Source: Gp6-AA40 sp036407095 (GTDB lineage: Bacteria; Acidobacteriota; Vicinamibacteria; Vicinamibacterales; UBA2999). From it: 64,000 nt of DNA. The first letter of the stretch is position 1. Each line of letters begins with the position of its first letter. Positions 7,425 through 16,368 of the stretch are shown here, in pieces. The notes beneath the pieces were generated by a model. It searched no databases and was not told where the DNA came from. It worked only from the letters and a program-made list of their open reading frames with translations. Location: assembly GCA_036407095.1 (NCBI GenBank), contig DASWZV010000009.1:1-64000 (forward strand). Reading direction: 5' to 3'. The position numbers were made by a program, and so were the translations under genes.

Positions 7425-9656
7425 ATGACGATGCGAAGAGCACTGTTCGGTACGGCAATCGCCGCGCTGGTTGCGGCGCTGGTGTCGGTGAGTGTCCATG
7501 GTCAGGGTGCGGTGAACTACATCACCGGTGTCGTGCAGGGCGCATCGGGTCCCGAGGCCGGTGTCTGGGTGATTGCCGAGACCAAGGATCTGCCAACCAA
7601 CTTCATCAAGATCGTCGTGACCAACGATCAGGGCCGCTTCATGATTCCGGAACTGCCGGCGGCCAGCTACAGCGTGTGGGTCCGTGGCTACGGGCTGGTC
7701 GATTCCGCGAAGACACAGATGAAGCCGGGCGCGACGTCGGTGACGCTGAAGGTCGCCAACGCCAAGACACCGCTGGAAGCCGCGCAGGTGTATCCCGGTA
7801 ACTACTGGCTCTCGCTGTTGCAGCCGCCGGAGCCGAGTCTCTTTCCGGGTACCGGTGAGAAGGGCAACGGTGTCGGCCCGGCCATGCTGACGCAGAATCA
7901 CTGGATCAACTCGCTGAAGTCCGACTGCAACTTCTGTCATCAGCTCGGGAACAAGTTGACGCGCAGCGTCGACCACGTACTCAAGGCGAAGCCCGAGCTG
8001 AAGACCCATGCCGAAGCGTGGGAGTGGCGTCTTGGTACCGGCGTGCGCGGCACGGCGATGTATTCGGTGCTCACCAATCAGGGCAAGGAGCCGTCGCTGA
8101 AGACGTTCTCCGATTGGACGACGCGGATCGAGAAGGGTGAAGTGCCGCCGACGCCGCCGCGGCCAAAGGGCATCGAGCGCAACGTCGTGCTCACCCTGTG
8201 GGACTGGGGCACCGATCACTCGTTCATGCACGACGAGATCTCGACCGACAAGAACCACCCGACGGTCAACGCGAACGGCCCCATCTACGCCGTGTCGGCC
8301 GGTCATGGCACGCTGGTCGTCCTCGACCCGAAGACCAACACTACCGAGGAGCTCGAGATCCCGACGCGCGCGCCGCGCGAGACGGTGCCGTCGCGATTCC
8401 CGAAGCCGAATCGGCCGTCGTTGTGGTGGGGTGATGAGTGGCTGTGGGCGAATCCGCCGTACAACCCCGCCGATCCACACAACCCGATGCTCGACAGCAA
8501 GGGCCGCGTGTGGATGACGTCGAAGATCCGTCCGAATCAGGATCCGGGCTGGTGCAACGATCCGAAGAACAAGTTCGCTGAATGGTTCCCGCTCACCGGC
8601 AGCGGCCGGCAAGCGTCGTTCTACGATCCAAAGACCAAGAAATTCACGCTCATCGACACCTGCTATGCGACGCATCACCTGCAGTTCGACAACGATGCCG
8701 ACGAGACGGTGTACTTCAACGAATTGAGCGGCCCGATGTTTGGCTGGATCGATACGAAGGTCTACGACCAGACGCACGACGAACAGCAGGCGGTCGGCTG
8801 GTGCGGTCAGGTGCTCGATACCAATGGCGACGGCAAGATCACGCGGCCGTTCAACATGCCATCCGGGCGTGGCGCCGATTCCGTCCTCTACGCCGGGGAT
8901 ACCACTGGCGGCAGCGGCCTCACGGGGCGTGGGCGCGGTCCAGTGCAGGCGTTCGACGCCAGCAAGGACACGTTAATCAACTTCTCGCTCTACGCCGTCA
9001 TCCCGAGTCCGGTGGACGACTCGGTGTGGGGAGTGAGCGAGAGCTACCCGGGCTATCTCGTACGCCTGTCACGCGGGAACAATCCGCCGTCATCGTGCAA
9101 ATCGCTGTTGTTCAAAGTGCCGGAGCCCGGCTTCGATCCGCGCGGCGTCGACATCGATCGCAACGGCGTCGTGTGGACGGCGCTCGCGGCCAGCAGCCAC
9201 CTGGCGAGCTTCGACATCCGCAAGTGCACCGACCTCAACGGCCCGGCCAAGCGCGATGGCAGCCAGTGCAAGGAAGGCTGGACGCTCTATCAGACCGACG
9301 GCCCGAAGCTGCGCGGCACCAACATCCCTGCCGACTTCCACTACTTCAACTGGGTCGACCAGTACAACGCGCTCGGCATGGGTGAGAACAAACCGATCGC
9401 GACCGGATCGAACTCCGATTCCCTCCTGGTCCTCGATCCGCAGACGAAGCAGTGGACGACCCTGCGCGTGCCGTATCCGCTCGGCTTCTATTCACGCGGG
9501 CTCGACGGCCGCATCGACGATCCGAAGGCGGGCTGGAAAGGCCGAGCGCTCTACGCCAACTACGGCACGCACTTCGTGTGGCACATCGAAGGCGGCAAGG
9601 GCACGAAGGGCAAACTGGTGAAGTTCCAGGTGCGGCCTGATCCACTCGCGCGCTGA
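7425..9656 (+). CDS. Secreted CarboxypepD_reg and c-type heme beta-propeller-like protein
   Basis: The product is 743 residues from the ATG at 7425 (a second ATG follows at 7431). A signal peptide ends near VHGQG. A carboxypeptidase-regulatory-like Ig fold follows (about 25-110), then a single c-type heme motif CNFCH with its histidine, and then a long propeller-like region resembling SMP-30/streptogramin-lyase repeats ('GVDIDRNGVVWTAL', 'DDSVWGVSES'). It is likely periplasmic and may be an oxidoreductase or redox-linked binding protein; the substrate is unknown. An upstream in-frame extension to 7296 would place the signal peptide internally, so I reject it. Confidence 0.75.
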   Translation: MTMRRALFGTAIAALVAALVSVSVHGQGAVNYITGVVQGASGPEAGVWVIAETKDLPTNFIKIVVTNDQGRFMIPELPAASYSVWVRGYGLVDSAKTQMKPGATSVTLKVANAKTPLEAAQVYPGNYWLSLLQPPEPSLFPGTGEKGNGVGPAMLTQNHWINSLKSDCNFCHQLGNKLTRSVDHVLKAKPELKTHAEAWEWRLGTGVRGTAMYSVLTNQGKEPSLKTFSDWTTRIEKGEVPPTPPRPKGIERNVVLTLWDWGTDHSFMHDEISTDKNHPTVNANGPIYAVSAGHGTLVVLDPKTNTTEELEIPTRAPRETVPSRFPKPNRPSLWWGDEWLWANPPYNPADPHNPMLDSKGRVWMTSKIRPNQDPGWCNDPKNKFAEWFPLTGSGRQASFYDPKTKKFTLIDTCYATHHLQFDNDADETVYFNELSGPMFGWIDTKVYDQTHDEQQAVGWCGQVLDTNGDGKITRPFNMPSGRGADSVLYAGDTTGGSGLTGRGRGPVQAFDASKDTLINFSLYAVIPSPVDDSVWGVSESYPGYLVRLSRGNNPPSSCKSLLFKVPEPGFDPRGVDIDRNGVVWTALAASSHLASFDIRKCTDLNGPAKRDGSQCKEGWTLYQTDGPKLRGTNIPADFHYFNWVDQYNALGMGENKPIATGSNSDSLLVLDPQTKQWTTLRVPYPLGFYSRGLDGRIDDPKAGWKGRALYANYGTHFVWHIEGGKGTKGKLVKFQVRPDPLAR

Positions 9657-9661
9657 GAGGT

Positions 9662-9877
9662 AACGGAGGCTTCGGAGGAAACGGGTTTCGCACGGAGACA
9701 CGGGGCAACGGAGATCAGACGGAGCTACGCCACGTCGACACTCACACTCACAAGGTTGAGGACATGTTGTTGCGAGTGTGGGTGTCGGCGTGGCGTTCTC
9801 CGTCCGACCTCCGTTTCTCCGTGTCTCCGTGCGAATCCGTTGCCTCCGTAAACTCCGTTGCTCGCGGCGTGCTAGAA
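9662..9877. repeat. Inverted-repeat element with CGGAG-rich arms, copy 1
   Basis: The left arm (about 9662-9727) is built of CGGAG/ACGGAG words such as 'GCACGGAGACACGG'. The right arm (about 9797-9870) is its inverse, built of CTCCG words. Between them is an inner inverted repeat (CACGTCGACACTCACACTC at about 9730, with a near-perfect partner ending near 9793). It fills the gap after the heme/propeller gene. Copy 2 is at about 10676-10930. Confidence 0.65.
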
Positions 9878-9997
9878 TCACCGCCGCAATCCAGGTTGCA
9901 TCCCGTCCGCGGAAAGGGACGATCCCACCTGCGCGTCTGATCATCCACATCTTCTTCTGGCCAGCAGCGGACATCGGGCCATAGAAGGAGGCGTGTG

Positions 9998-10795
9998 ATG
10001 TCCTCTGAACTTCCGGCGCGTCCCAGTCTCGAGTACCTCAAGAAACTCGCCAAGGAGCGTCTGCACGAACTGCAGCAGCAGAACCCGTCGGCGAAGCTCG
10101 CCGACGCACAACACGCGATCGCTCGCGAGTACGGGTTTCTCAACTGGACACAGCTCAAAGAATCCGTCACATCATCGCCGGTGCCGCCGGCGGCTCTGCC
10201 TGCCAGTCCCTATCCGGGTCTGTTCGCCCGGTTCACCGATCGCGCAAAGCGAGCGACGTTCTTTTCGCGATTCGAGGCAGGCGAGTTCGGTCACCCGGCA
10301 ATCGATCCTGAACACCTCCTGCTCGGCGTGATTCGAGCACGTGACGGACTGAGCGGCCGGCTCCTCTCGGATGCGCGTTTCTCACCGGACCACCTTCGGA
10401 AGGAGGTGAGCGAGCGCAGAGCGCCGGGCGATCCTCTTGGCTTCGGAGTGATGATCGAATTCAGCGGAGCCACCAAGCGTGTCGTTCAACTCGCAGCTGC
10501 GGAAGCCGATCAGCTGCAGCACCACGACATCGGCACCGTGCATCTTCTCCTTGGCCTTTTGCAGGACGAGGAGTCGCTGGCCTCGTCCATCCTTCGGGGG
10601 GAACGGCCTGCGCCTCGACGAAGTTCGTGGGCACGCCGGCGATCTTCTCGACGACGACGCGAGGATTTAGACGCAGAGATCGCCGGGATCACGGAGGCGG
10701 TTTCGGAGACTGCGGAGAAACGGTCTCGCACGGAGACACGGAGAAACGGAGATCGGACGGAGCTAACCGTTGACCCGCACGCTATGCGTGTGTGA
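9998..10795 (+). CDS. Clp N-terminal-repeat protein, 3' end frameshifted
   Basis: The N-terminal part resembles a short helical adaptor ('YLKKLAKERLHELQQQ', 'AREYGFLNWTQLKE'). Residues about 75-200 are a Clp_N double repeat ('DPEHLLLGVIRARDG', 'DIGTVHLLLGLLQDEE'), the part of ClpA/ClpC that docks substrates and adaptors; no ATPase follows. At the G6 run 10596-10601 the natural reading ('NGLRLDEVRGHAGDLL') moves to another frame that stops at 10670. The present frame instead runs into a CGGAG repeat and stops at 10795. Either the G run is miscounted or the gene is broken. AAGGAGG lies 6 nt before the ATG at 9998. Confidence 0.7.
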   Translation: MSSELPARPSLEYLKKLAKERLHELQQQNPSAKLADAQHAIAREYGFLNWTQLKESVTSSPVPPAALPASPYPGLFARFTDRAKRATFFSRFEAGEFGHPAIDPEHLLLGVIRARDGLSGRLLSDARFSPDHLRKEVSERRAPGDPLGFGVMIEFSGATKRVVQLAAAEADQLQHHDIGTVHLLLGLLQDEESLASSILRGERPAPRRSSWARRRSSRRRREDLDAEIAGITEAVSETAEKRSRTETRRNGDRTELTVDPHAMRV

Positions 10796-10930
10796 GGGCG
10801 TCGGCCTGTGGCCGACGCGCTTCGCGCGCGCCTCACACGCGCTGTAACCGGTCGCAGCCGGTGAGTTCCGTCCGGCCTCCGTTCCTCCGTTGCTCCGTGC
10901 GCGACCGTTCCTCCGTCCCCTCCGTTCCTA
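10676..10930. repeat. Inverted-repeat element with CGGAG-rich arms, copy 2
   Basis: It has the same plan as the element at 9662: a left CGGAG arm (about 10676-10767), an inner stem (GTGTGAGGGCGTCGGCC and its partner around 10785-10845) and a right CTCCG arm (about 10862-10927). It overlaps the present 3' end of the Clp_N gene and abuts the stop of the next minus-strand gene. The inner stem sequence differs from copy 1. Confidence 0.65.
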
Positions 10931-11752
10931 CTTCCCGACCAGCCGCGGCACGTCCTTCTCGTTCTCGAGGCAGGCGTACTCGAGGAGATCGGTGTCGATC
11001 GCGATGTGCTGGTTGATGTTCACGGTCCATGGCTTCGTGTAGGCCTTCGGGTCATCGATCGTCGCGCGCACTTCGAGCGTGCCGTAGTTCGGGCGGCGGA
11101 TCCGCTCGGTCAGCTTCGCCTGATCGGTGAGAGGGCTGCCGAAGAAGTCGGCCCAGAGCCCGTCGCGCAGGCCGATCGTCTCGACCACGAGCGTGTCCCC
11201 TTCCCATTTCGCCGTCGAATATCCGTACCACGCGGGATTCGGATCGCGCGGGAGCGGCCGGCCGTCGGTGTAGATCTGTCTGAACTCCATGTTGCGTTCG
11301 TGCAGGATCACGATCAGTCCAGGGCTCATGACGATCTTCTTCGGCAGCGGATGCGCCATCATCTGCAGCGGTCCGATCGGCAGGCACCGCGCGTCGGGAT
11401 TGTCTTTCGCGTTGTCGCTCTTCCTTCGCGCATAGAGCTCGGCCGCCCACGGCTGGTAGGGTGGCGGAGCGCCGAGGCCGTACGACAGATCGAAGAACAC
11501 CGTCTTCGGCATCGGGCCGCTCCCCTCGTTGCCCGGCGCACCAAGGCCATCGTTTTCCCAGACGCCGGAGAAGTCGGGTTTGCCGTCAGAGGTCCGCGGC
11601 GCGGGGGCCGTGAGGTTCGGCTTGCCGTCACGCGCGCGCGGCACGCCCGCGGTCGGATAGCGAAGCCACTGAGCGTTGAGGTCAGTCGCCGAGATCGCGA
11701 TCAGTGCCAGAAGAACCGTCAGTCGAGTCACGCAGCCCCCTTCACAACTCAT
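10928..11752 (-). CDS. Secreted protein of unknown function, Acidobacteriota-type
   Basis: The product is 274 residues with an N-terminal hydrophobic signal ending near 'LNAQW', followed by 'RARDGKPNLTAPAPRTSDG', a start seen in many secreted acidobacterial proteins. The rest has conserved-looking segments ('MAHPLPKKIVMSPGLIVILHE', 'WEGDTLVVETIGL', 'LTERIRRPNYGTLEVRATID') typical of that family. No catalytic motif is recognised. The true start may be the GTG at 11731. It is divergent from the rhodanese gene. Confidence 0.7.
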   Translation of the reverse strand: MSCEGGCVTRLTVLLALIAISATDLNAQWLRYPTAGVPRARDGKPNLTAPAPRTSDGKPDFSGVWENDGLGAPGNEGSGPMPKTVFFDLSYGLGAPPPYQPWAAELYARRKSDNAKDNPDARCLPIGPLQMMAHPLPKKIVMSPGLIVILHERNMEFRQIYTDGRPLPRDPNPAWYGYSTAKWEGDTLVVETIGLRDGLWADFFGSPLTDQAKLTERIRRPNYGTLEVRATIDDPKAYTKPWTVNINQHIAIDTDLLEYACLENEKDVPRLVGK

Positions 11753-11851
11753 ATCTTTCTCATCCTCCGCGAATGCCCCGCTCCGCCGTCACCATGGAAC
11801 ATTCACGTCCTTAGAGATAGGTCTCGATCCGATCCCGTCTCAGGAGGACCA

Positions 11852-12691
11852 ATGATGACAAATGTGCTGACCGAGGTGCTCGTGTCGACCGATTGGGTCG
11901 CCGAGCATGCACGTGCCGCGTCGGTTCGCGTCGTCGAGGTCGATGTCGATACCGACGCCTACGAGCAGGGACACGTGTCTGGTGCGTGGCCGTGGAACTG
12001 GAGGACCGATCTCTGCGACACCGTGATGCGCGACATCGTGCCCAAGCACAAGCTCGAGGCCCTGCTGGGGCGATCCGGCATCGACAACGACACGGTCATC
12101 GTCTTGTATGGCGACAACAACAACTGGTTCGCTGCCTGGGCGTTCTGGCAGCTGAAGATCTACGGCCACGAGGATGTGCGGCTCATGGACGGCGGCCGCA
12201 CGAAGTGGGTCGCGGAAGGTCGGCCGCTGGCGACCGACATGCCGCTCCTTCCGCCCAAGCGGTATCACGCGAAGCGCCCCGACTTCGCGCTTCGCGCGTT
12301 CCTGCCCGAAGCGCTGCAGGCGATGCGCACGAGAAGCGCCACGCTCATCGACGTGCGGACTCCGGAGGAGTTCCGCGGCGAGATCCTGTCTCCGCCCGGG
12401 CTGGCCGAGACGTGTCAGCGCGGCGGGCACATTCCCGGCGCGAAGAACATACCGTGGGCGAAGGCCTTCAACAAGGACGGCACGTTCAAGAGCCGGAACG
12501 AGCTGCTCGCGCTCTACGCCGCGCACGGCGTTACCAACGGACAGCCGGTGATCACCTATTGCCGAATCGGCGAGCGGTCGAGTCACACGTGGTTCGTGTT
12601 GAAGTATTTGCTCGGATTCACCGATGTGAAGAACTACGATGGCTCCTGGACCGAGTGGGGCAACCTCGTGGGCGTTCCGGTCGAGCGCTGA
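11852..12691 (+). CDS. Thiosulfate/3-mercaptopyruvate-type sulfurtransferase (tandem rhodanese)
   Basis: The product is 279 residues with two rhodanese domains. The N-terminal one is structural, with no cysteine in its loop ('IVLYGDNNNWFA'). The C-terminal one has the active loop CRIGERS with the persulfide-forming cysteine. The enzyme moves sulfane sulfur from a donor to cyanide or a thiol acceptor in the cytoplasm. AGGAGG lies 5 nt before the ATG at 11852, which fixes the start and excludes a long upstream extension that overlaps the opposite gene. The MBL-rhodanese gene follows 59 bp later, suggesting a sulfur-handling pair. Confidence 0.9.
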   Translation: MMTNVLTEVLVSTDWVAEHARAASVRVVEVDVDTDAYEQGHVSGAWPWNWRTDLCDTVMRDIVPKHKLEALLGRSGIDNDTVIVLYGDNNNWFAAWAFWQLKIYGHEDVRLMDGGRTKWVAEGRPLATDMPLLPPKRYHAKRPDFALRAFLPEALQAMRTRSATLIDVRTPEEFRGEILSPPGLAETCQRGGHIPGAKNIPWAKAFNKDGTFKSRNELLALYAAHGVTNGQPVITYCRIGERSSHTWFVLKYLLGFTDVKNYDGSWTEWGNLVGVPVER

Positions 12692-12750
12692 GGTGAAGCC
12701 GGGTTCACGTGCGTGGGACCCGGCAAAGGGCTCATGGTCGGGTGAACCGA

Positions 12751-14148
12751 ATGTTGTTGAAGCAGTACTACCTGAATTGCCTCGCGCACGCGTCTTATCT
12801 CATTGGCGATGCGTCCAGCCGGACCGGGGTGATCGTCGATCCGCAGCGCGACATCGATCGGTATCTCACGGATGCAGCGGAGCAGGGGCTGGAGATCCGC
12901 CACGTCTTCCTCACGCACTTCCACGCCGATTTCGTTGCCGGTCATCTGGAGTTGCGCGATCGCACCGGCGCCCGCATTCATCTCGGGTCGAAGGCGAAGG
13001 CGGAATATCCGTTCACGCCGATGGCCGATGGCGAGAGCCTCGAGTTCGGCCGCGTCCGGCTCACGGTGCTCGAAACGCCGGGCCACACGATCGAGTCGAT
13101 TTCGATTCTCGTGTTCGATCTCGATCGAGACGGCACCCGGCCGCAAGCCATCCTGACCGGCGACACGCTGTTCGTCGGCGATGTCGGGCGGCCCGATCTC
13201 CGCGCGTCGCTCGGCTGGTCGGCCGATCAGCTCGGACGGCAGTTGTATCGATCGCTGCACGACAAGCTGCTGCCACTGCCCGATGAGACGCTGGTCTATC
13301 CCGCGCACGGTGCCGGCTCGTTGTGCGGCAAGCAGTTGAGCAAGGAGACCGTGTCGACGCTGGGCGAACAGCGCCGCACCAACTACGCGCTGCAGCCGAT
13401 GAGCGAGCCCGAGTTCGTGTTGCTGGTCACCGCCGATCAGCCCGATGCGCCCTCGTACTTCACCTACGACGCGGTGCTCAATACCAAAGAGCGCAACACG
13501 CTGGCGGAAGTGCTGGAGCGGCAGCTCAAGCCGCTGAGCGTCGACGTCGTGCTCGCGCTGCAGTCCACAGGGGCGCAGGTGCTGGACGTCCGCGATCCCG
13601 CCGAGTACGCACGCGCGCATCTGGCGGGAAGCCTCAACATCGGTCTCAACGGCAGCTATGCGACGTGGGCCGGGACGATCCTCGACAAGGACAAGCCGAT
13701 CGTGATCGTGGCTGAACCGGCGCGCGAAGAAGAAGCCGCGATGCGGCTCGGTCGGATCGGATTCGACAGTCTCGTCGGATATCTCCGCGACGGCATCAGC
13801 GCCCTCGAGGCCAGACCGGAGCTGATGGCAGGCACCGACCGACGAAGCCCCGCCGACATACACGCGCTGCTGCATTCGCCCGATCCACCCCTCGTACTGG
13901 ATGTGCGCGACCCGAGGGAGCTGGCGAGCGGGCGGATCGAGGGCAGCGTCAACATCCCGCTGAATCGCCTGCGCGCACGGATGCACGAACTCCCGCGCGA
14001 TCGCAAGGTGCTGGTGCATTGCGCGGGCGGGTATCGTTCCTCGATCGCCGCAGGGCTGCTTCAGCAAGAGGGCATCGACGTGATCGAGCTGACAGGTGGC
14101 ATGGGCGCGTGGGAGGCGGCCAGCCTTCCCTCACAGCGCGTGGTGTAA
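12751..14148 (+). CDS. MBL-fold persulfide-dioxygenase-like hydrolase with two rhodanese domains
   Basis: The product is 465 residues. The metallo-beta-lactamase domain (about 1-235) has the metal motif THFHADFVAGH, 'ETPGHT' and 'TGDTLFVGDVGRPDL', the ETHE1/persulfide dioxygenase pattern. Two rhodanese domains follow. The first has lost its cysteine ('IVIVAEPAREE'); the second has CAGGYRS with the catalytic cysteine. It probably oxidizes glutathione or protein persulfide and passes sulfur on. The ATG at 12751 starts exactly at the MBL domain. It follows the sulfurtransferase gene in the same direction. Confidence 0.87.
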   Translation: MLLKQYYLNCLAHASYLIGDASSRTGVIVDPQRDIDRYLTDAAEQGLEIRHVFLTHFHADFVAGHLELRDRTGARIHLGSKAKAEYPFTPMADGESLEFGRVRLTVLETPGHTIESISILVFDLDRDGTRPQAILTGDTLFVGDVGRPDLRASLGWSADQLGRQLYRSLHDKLLPLPDETLVYPAHGAGSLCGKQLSKETVSTLGEQRRTNYALQPMSEPEFVLLVTADQPDAPSYFTYDAVLNTKERNTLAEVLERQLKPLSVDVVLALQSTGAQVLDVRDPAEYARAHLAGSLNIGLNGSYATWAGTILDKDKPIVIVAEPAREEEAAMRLGRIGFDSLVGYLRDGISALEARPELMAGTDRRSPADIHALLHSPDPPLVLDVRDPRELASGRIEGSVNIPLNRLRARMHELPRDRKVLVHCAGGYRSSIAAGLLQQEGIDVIELTGGMGAWEAASLPSQRVV

Positions 14149-14155
14149 CCTAAAG

Positions 14156-14243
14156 GCCCCAGGGCCCAGGCCTCAGGCCTCGGGACTGTCTGGCCTCAGG
14201 CCTTGCCCAGCCCTGAGGCCTGAGGCCTGAGCCCTGAGGCCTT
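14156..14243. repeat. AGGCCTGAGG palindromic repeat cluster
   Basis: Dense alternation of AGGCCT, CCTCAGGCC and CCTGAGGCC words forms several overlapping stems. It fills the gap between the MBL gene and lysC. Related clusters lie at 17287-17332 and 18376-18425. Confidence 0.6.
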
Positions 14244-14249
14244 TTGCGC

Positions 14250-15695
14250 ATGGTCGTCCAGAAATTTGGCGGCACTTCTGTCGCCGACCCCACAGCGATC
14301 CGCCGTCTCATCGAGATTGTGCGGACGGCGCGCGCCCGCGATGGCCGCGGTCCGGCCGTCGTCGTGTCGGCGATGAGCCGCGTCACCGACGCACTGCTCG
14401 GTATCGCGGCCGCGGCCGGATCCGATCAGCTGAATGAGGCGCTGCCGCGAGTCGAGGAGCTGCGCGAGCGTCACCTGGCGGCTGCCCGCGAGCTCGTCGA
14501 CGAGTCCGAGCAGGTTCCGCTCATCACCCAGATTGCGGATCACTTCGATCAACTCACTGGCATCGTCCGGGCGCTGGCGGTGCTCCGTGAGGTGTCTCCG
14601 CGGACGCTCGACGTGGTGGCGTCGATGGGCGAGCTGATCTCGTCGCGCATCGTCGCCGCGGCGCTGACCGCCGCGGGCGTACCCGCCGAGTGGGTCGATG
14701 CGCGATTGGCGATCGTCACCAACGACGATCACACGCGAGCGGCACCGCTGACGTCCGAGACCAACGCGGCGCTGGGCAGGACCGTCGTGCCGATTCTCGA
14801 CAGCGGCCGGGTAGCGGTGCTCGGGGGATTCGTCGGCGCGACGCTCGACGGCCACACCTCGACGCTCGGGCGAGGCGGGTCCGACTACTCGGGTGCGCTC
14901 GTCGGCGCTGGCATTGGCGCCTCGGAGATCCAGATCTGGACCGACGTCGACGGGATGCTCAGCGCCGATCCCCGTATCGTCAAAGCGCCGCGGCTCGTCT
15001 CGCAGCTCTCGTTCGCCGAGGCGGCCGAGCTCGCGTACTTCGGCGCCAAAGTGCTGCACCCGAGCACAATCCTGCCGGCGGTCGAGCGCAACATCCCGGT
15101 GCGCATCCTGAACTCGTGGAAGCCGGAAGGGGCGGGCACGCTGATTACCGCGAGTCGATCGAACGGAGGATACGAGCGGGAGGAGTACTACATCCAACCT
15201 GCGTCGGAGAGTGATGGGCCCGGCCGCGCGGCCCGCGTCGCTCACACCACCCGCATCGTCCGGCTGACCGGCCTGGCCTCGAAACGCGACGTCACCGTCA
15301 TCGACATCACGTCGAGCCGGATGCTGATGGCCTACGGCTTTCTTCGCCGCGTCTTCGAAGTGTTCGAGCGTTTCCGGACAGCGGTCGACATGGTGACGAC
15401 CTCCGAAGTGAGTGTCTCGATCACGGTGGACGATCGTCGTCATCTCGACGCGATCGTCGAGGCGATCTCCGAGTTTGCGGAAGTGTCAGTGGAACGCGAG
15501 ATGGCATTGCTCTGCGCGGTGGGGGACGTGCTGCGCGATGTGCCGGAGCTCTCGGCGAAGGTGATCGGGGTGCTCGAGGAAGTACCCTTGAGAATGATCT
15601 CGCAGGCGGCATCGCGACGGAACATCACGGTCGTCCTGCGCCAGTCCGATCTGCCGCATGCGATGGAACGGCTCCACGAGGAGTTCTTCAGATGA
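14250..15695 (+). CDS. lysC: Aspartate kinase
   Basis: The product is 481 residues. The amino-acid-kinase domain begins with the signature KFGGTSVADP and includes 'LGRGGSDYSGALVGAGIGA' and 'WTDVDGMLSADPR'. Two ACT-type domains make up the C-terminal third ('ISQAASRRNITVVL'), giving lysine or threonine feedback control. It phosphorylates L-aspartate, the first step to lysine, diaminopimelate, methionine and threonine. The ATG at 14250 is preferred to a TTG at 14244. Its stop overlaps the dapB start by 4 bp (ATGA), so the genes are translationally coupled. Confidence 0.95.
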   Translation: MVVQKFGGTSVADPTAIRRLIEIVRTARARDGRGPAVVVSAMSRVTDALLGIAAAAGSDQLNEALPRVEELRERHLAAARELVDESEQVPLITQIADHFDQLTGIVRALAVLREVSPRTLDVVASMGELISSRIVAAALTAAGVPAEWVDARLAIVTNDDHTRAAPLTSETNAALGRTVVPILDSGRVAVLGGFVGATLDGHTSTLGRGGSDYSGALVGAGIGASEIQIWTDVDGMLSADPRIVKAPRLVSQLSFAEAAELAYFGAKVLHPSTILPAVERNIPVRILNSWKPEGAGTLITASRSNGGYEREEYYIQPASESDGPGRAARVAHTTRIVRLTGLASKRDVTVIDITSSRMLMAYGFLRRVFEVFERFRTAVDMVTTSEVSVSITVDDRRHLDAIVEAISEFAEVSVEREMALLCAVGDVLRDVPELSAKVIGVLEEVPLRMISQAASRRNITVVLRQSDLPHAMERLHEEFFR

Positions 15696-16354
15696 GACTG
15701 CTCATCGTCGGCTACGGCAAGATGGGACGCATGGTCGATGACCTGGCCGCTGACCAGGGCTTCGAGGTCGTCGGCCGCGTCGACGCCGGGCGGGATGAGT
15801 GGCGTGACGCTGACGTGGCGGTGGATTTCTCGACGGCTGCGGCTCTCGAAGCCAACTTTCAGCACTACGTCGATCGCCGTCTCCGTGTCGTCATCGGTAC
15901 GACCGGCTGGGGCGGCATGATGGGCAAGCTTCAGGGCGCCGCGGCGGCAGCGGGGCTTGGCGTCGTTGCTGCGCCGAACTTCTCGATCGGCGTGAACGTG
16001 TTCCAGATGATGGTCGAGGAGGCGGCGCGCGTGATGAAGGCGCACCCGCAGTTCGGCGCCTGGATTCACGAGGCCCATCACGCGACCAAGCGCGACGCGC
16101 CGTCGGGCACCGCGTTGATTCTGCGCGACGCCATGGTCGCTGCCGGCTTCGACCGGCCCATCGATATGTCGTCGACCAGAGCCGGAGCGATTCCCGGCGT
16201 TCATACGATCGGATTCGACGGTCCATCGGATACGATCGTGCTGACACACACGGCGCGCGATCGCCGTGGGTTTGCCGCCGGTGCGCTGCTGGCCGCGAAA
16301 TGGATCCAGGGCCGTACGGGCTGGCACACAATGCAGGATGTTCTGAGGACGTAG
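15692..16354 (+). CDS. dapB: 4-hydroxy-tetrahydrodipicolinate reductase
   Basis: The product is 220 residues. The N-terminal NAD(P)-binding fold has VGYGKMGRM, followed by 'DFSTAAALEANF' and 'IGTTGW'. The catalytic block 'EAHHATKRDAPSGTALIL' carries the conserved His/Lys residues. It reduces the dapA product in the diaminopimelate pathway. It is short for the family (about 240-270), mainly in the nucleotide-binding half. It lies in an operon between lysC (4-bp overlap) and dapA (14-bp gap). Confidence 0.94.
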   Translation: MRLLIVGYGKMGRMVDDLAADQGFEVVGRVDAGRDEWRDADVAVDFSTAAALEANFQHYVDRRLRVVIGTTGWGGMMGKLQGAAAAAGLGVVAAPNFSIGVNVFQMMVEEAARVMKAHPQFGAWIHEAHHATKRDAPSGTALILRDAMVAAGFDRPIDMSSTRAGAIPGVHTIGFDGPSDTIVLTHTARDRRGFAAGALLAAKWIQGRTGWHTMQDVLRT

Positions 16355-16368
16355 ACGGGAGACCAACC

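Noticed and set aside
11006..11851. Upstream extension of the rhodanese frame
   Set aside because: It overlaps the opposite secreted-protein gene; AGGAGG and the domain start point to the ATG at 11852.
12634..14067. Minus-strand frame of 477 codons
   Set aside because: It is antisense to the MBL-rhodanese gene, which has clear catalytic motifs.
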